5,984 nt of DNA from positions 1-5,984 of the forward strand of contig SAAR01000202.1 in assembly GCA_009916335.1 (NCBI GenBank). The letters are read 5' to 3'. The DNA is from Erysipelotrichia bacterium (GTDB taxonomy: Bacteria; Bacillota_I; Bacilli_A; Erysipelotrichales; Erysipelotrichaceae). The translations under genes and the position numbers were made by a program. Below the pieces are notes generated by a model. It was not told the origin of the DNA. It was given only the letters and a program-made list of their open reading frames with translations, and searched no databases. Below, piece by piece: positions 4,855 to 5,984 of the stretch (positions are counted from its first letter, which is position 1; each line of letters starts with the position of its first letter).

Positions 4855-5984
4855 ATGACTATTAGCGAACTTTTGACTATTGATTTAAACGAAGATATTA
4901 AAAATGTCATTGACCTTGAAGATAAAAATGAGGCAGAAATTCAGCAAGAAATTGAAGATTATATTATCACGGAAGGTATAGCAAAGCATCTTTTAGAATT
5001 CACAGATAGATTTACATCAAACACCAAAGAAACAGGTGTATGGATTTCTGGATTTTATGGCTCTGGAAAGTCTTATTTTGGAAAGATGCTAGGGTATATT
5101 ATTAACAATCCATCGATCAACGGAACACCTGCGAGGCAAAGATTTATTCCCAGAATCAAGGGAATTAAAAACGAGAATTTTTTAGAGAGTAATTTACGAA
5201 GTTTAGATGCCATCAATACGACTGTTATTTTTATGGATATTGCAAAACAAAATACAGAAACAAGTTTAGCTTTTACTTTATTTGCTAACTTTCTAAAGAC
5301 CCTAGGACTTAGAAATGATGTTTTTGGCTATATTGAGTATGAGCTTTTATTAGATGGCAAATATGAAGAATTTAAATCAAAAGCCATAGAACTTTTTGTA
5401 AAACCATGGGATGAAATCAAACAAAGTCATCGAGAAATTGCAAAAGCCATGCGTTTAATTCATCAAGCGATGGGTTATTCAGAAGCAGACTACAATGACA
5501 TGAAGCAGACCTATGACAATGCTATCACCACATTTTCTGCCACAACACTTAAAAATGAACTCGAAAAGTATTTAAAAATAAATAGTGCTCAAACTATTGT
5601 ATTCATGCTTGATGAAGCAAGCGAAGCAATAAGCCAAAATAAATTTTCTCTTTTAGATTTAGAGGGCATTAGTGAAGCCCTTTCAAGTATTTCCAATAAG
5701 GTCTGGACAATTGCAATTGCGCAAGAAAAACTTGATGATGTTATTAACAACTGTAATATCAACCGAAATCAATTGATTAAGGTGACAGACCGTTTTAAAA
5801 CAAAACTTCACTTAGAATCAACCGAAGTCGATGTGATAGTTAAAAGTAGACTGCTGTATAAAAAAGGAAGTTGTTTATTAAAATTACAAGAATTTCATCA
5901 AAAAAATGATGGCTTAATCAGTGAAGGAACTAATTTAAGATCAGCTTTTCCAACAAAAACAGCCGATAGTGAAGAGTTTATCAC
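4855..5984 (+). CDS. brxC: BREX P-loop ATPase BrxC, N-terminal 376 residues (3' end outside window)
   Basis: The frame opens at ATG 4855, with AAAGGA (4841-4846) eight bases upstream, and stays open to the right edge, giving 376 complete codons of a protein that is usually about 1,200 residues. The Walker A motif is GFYGSGKS (66-73, K72) in the context VWISGFYGSGKSYFGKMLGY, which is typical of BrxC/PglY proteins. The Walker B is IVFMLDEASE (248-257, D253-E254). Downstream, WTIAIAQEKLDDV (284-296) and VTDRFKTKLHL (310-320) fit the sensor and arginine-rich region of the AAA+-like domain. BrxC is thought to form a large ATP-dependent assembly with other BREX proteins. It follows brxB by 15 bases, so brxA-brxB-brxC form one operon; pglX, pglZ and brxL would be expected beyond the right edge. 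Confidence 0.93.
   Translation, partial: MTISELLTIDLNEDIKNVIDLEDKNEAEIQQEIEDYIITEGIAKHLLEFTDRFTSNTKETGVWISGFYGSGKSYFGKMLGYIINNPSINGTPARQRFIPRIKGIKNENFLESNLRSLDAINTTVIFMDIAKQNTETSLAFTLFANFLKTLGLRNDVFGYIEYELLLDGKYEEFKSKAIELFVKPWDEIKQSHREIAKAMRLIHQAMGYSEADYNDMKQTYDNAITTFSATTLKNELEKYLKINSAQTIVFMLDEASEAISQNKFSLLDLEGISEALSSISNKVWTIAIAQEKLDDVINNCNINRNQLIKVTDRFKTKLHLESTEVDVIVKSRLLYKKGSCLLKLQEFHQKNDGLISEGTNLRSAFPTKTADSEEFI

Noticed and set aside
1..5984. CRISPR array, tRNA or insertion sequence
   Set aside because: No regularly spaced repeats, no cloverleaf-like tRNA motifs, no transposase-like protein and no terminal inverted repeats were seen.

Overview
The window is AT-rich (roughly one third G+C by eye) and every gene lies on the + strand. 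Codon use, Shine-Dalgarno style and TATAAT-type -10 boxes with poor -35 boxes suggest a Campylobacterota-like bacterium (Sulfurospirillum, Sulfurimonas or Arcobacter relatives). That is an impression, not a proof. The window is the front part of a phage-defence locus: its right side holds the first three genes of a type 1 BREX operon, brxA (DUF1819), brxB (DUF1788) and the 5' part of brxC (large P-loop ATPase), which runs off the right edge.

Layout, left to right: (1) the C-terminal part of a WYL-domain transcriptional regulator, cut by the left edge and a good candidate for a BrxR-type regulator; (2) an unrecognised 146-residue protein with a CXCX4C motif; (3) a TrmH/SpoU-family RNA 2'-O-methyltransferase; (4) an MntA-HepT (MNT/HEPN) toxin-antitoxin pair with both catalytic motifs intact; (5) a 273-bp non-coding stretch rich in inverted repeats; (6) an unrecognised 167-residue protein with a CX3CX2CX2C cluster; (7) brxA-brxB-brxC, closely packed, with brxA and brxB overlapping by 17 bases. 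No gene-free stretch exceeds 300 bases. I saw no tRNA, rRNA, CRISPR array or insertion sequence.

The most notable unexplained structure is a palindrome with the form GACA-N6-TGTC. It occurs three times, always between genes and always upstream of a gene that is not core BREX: at 576-589 (before the CXCX4C gene), 1213-1226 (before the trmH-like gene) and 2828-2841 (before the Cys-cluster gene). The first two share 16 of 17 bases. The first starts three bases after the WYL gene's stop codon. My inference is that these are operators of one regulator, most simply the adjacent WYL protein, which would tie three accessory genes of unknown role into a regulon beside BREX. The toxin-antitoxin pair and brxA each have a different perfect 12-bp palindrome next to a TATAAT box, so they may be controlled separately.
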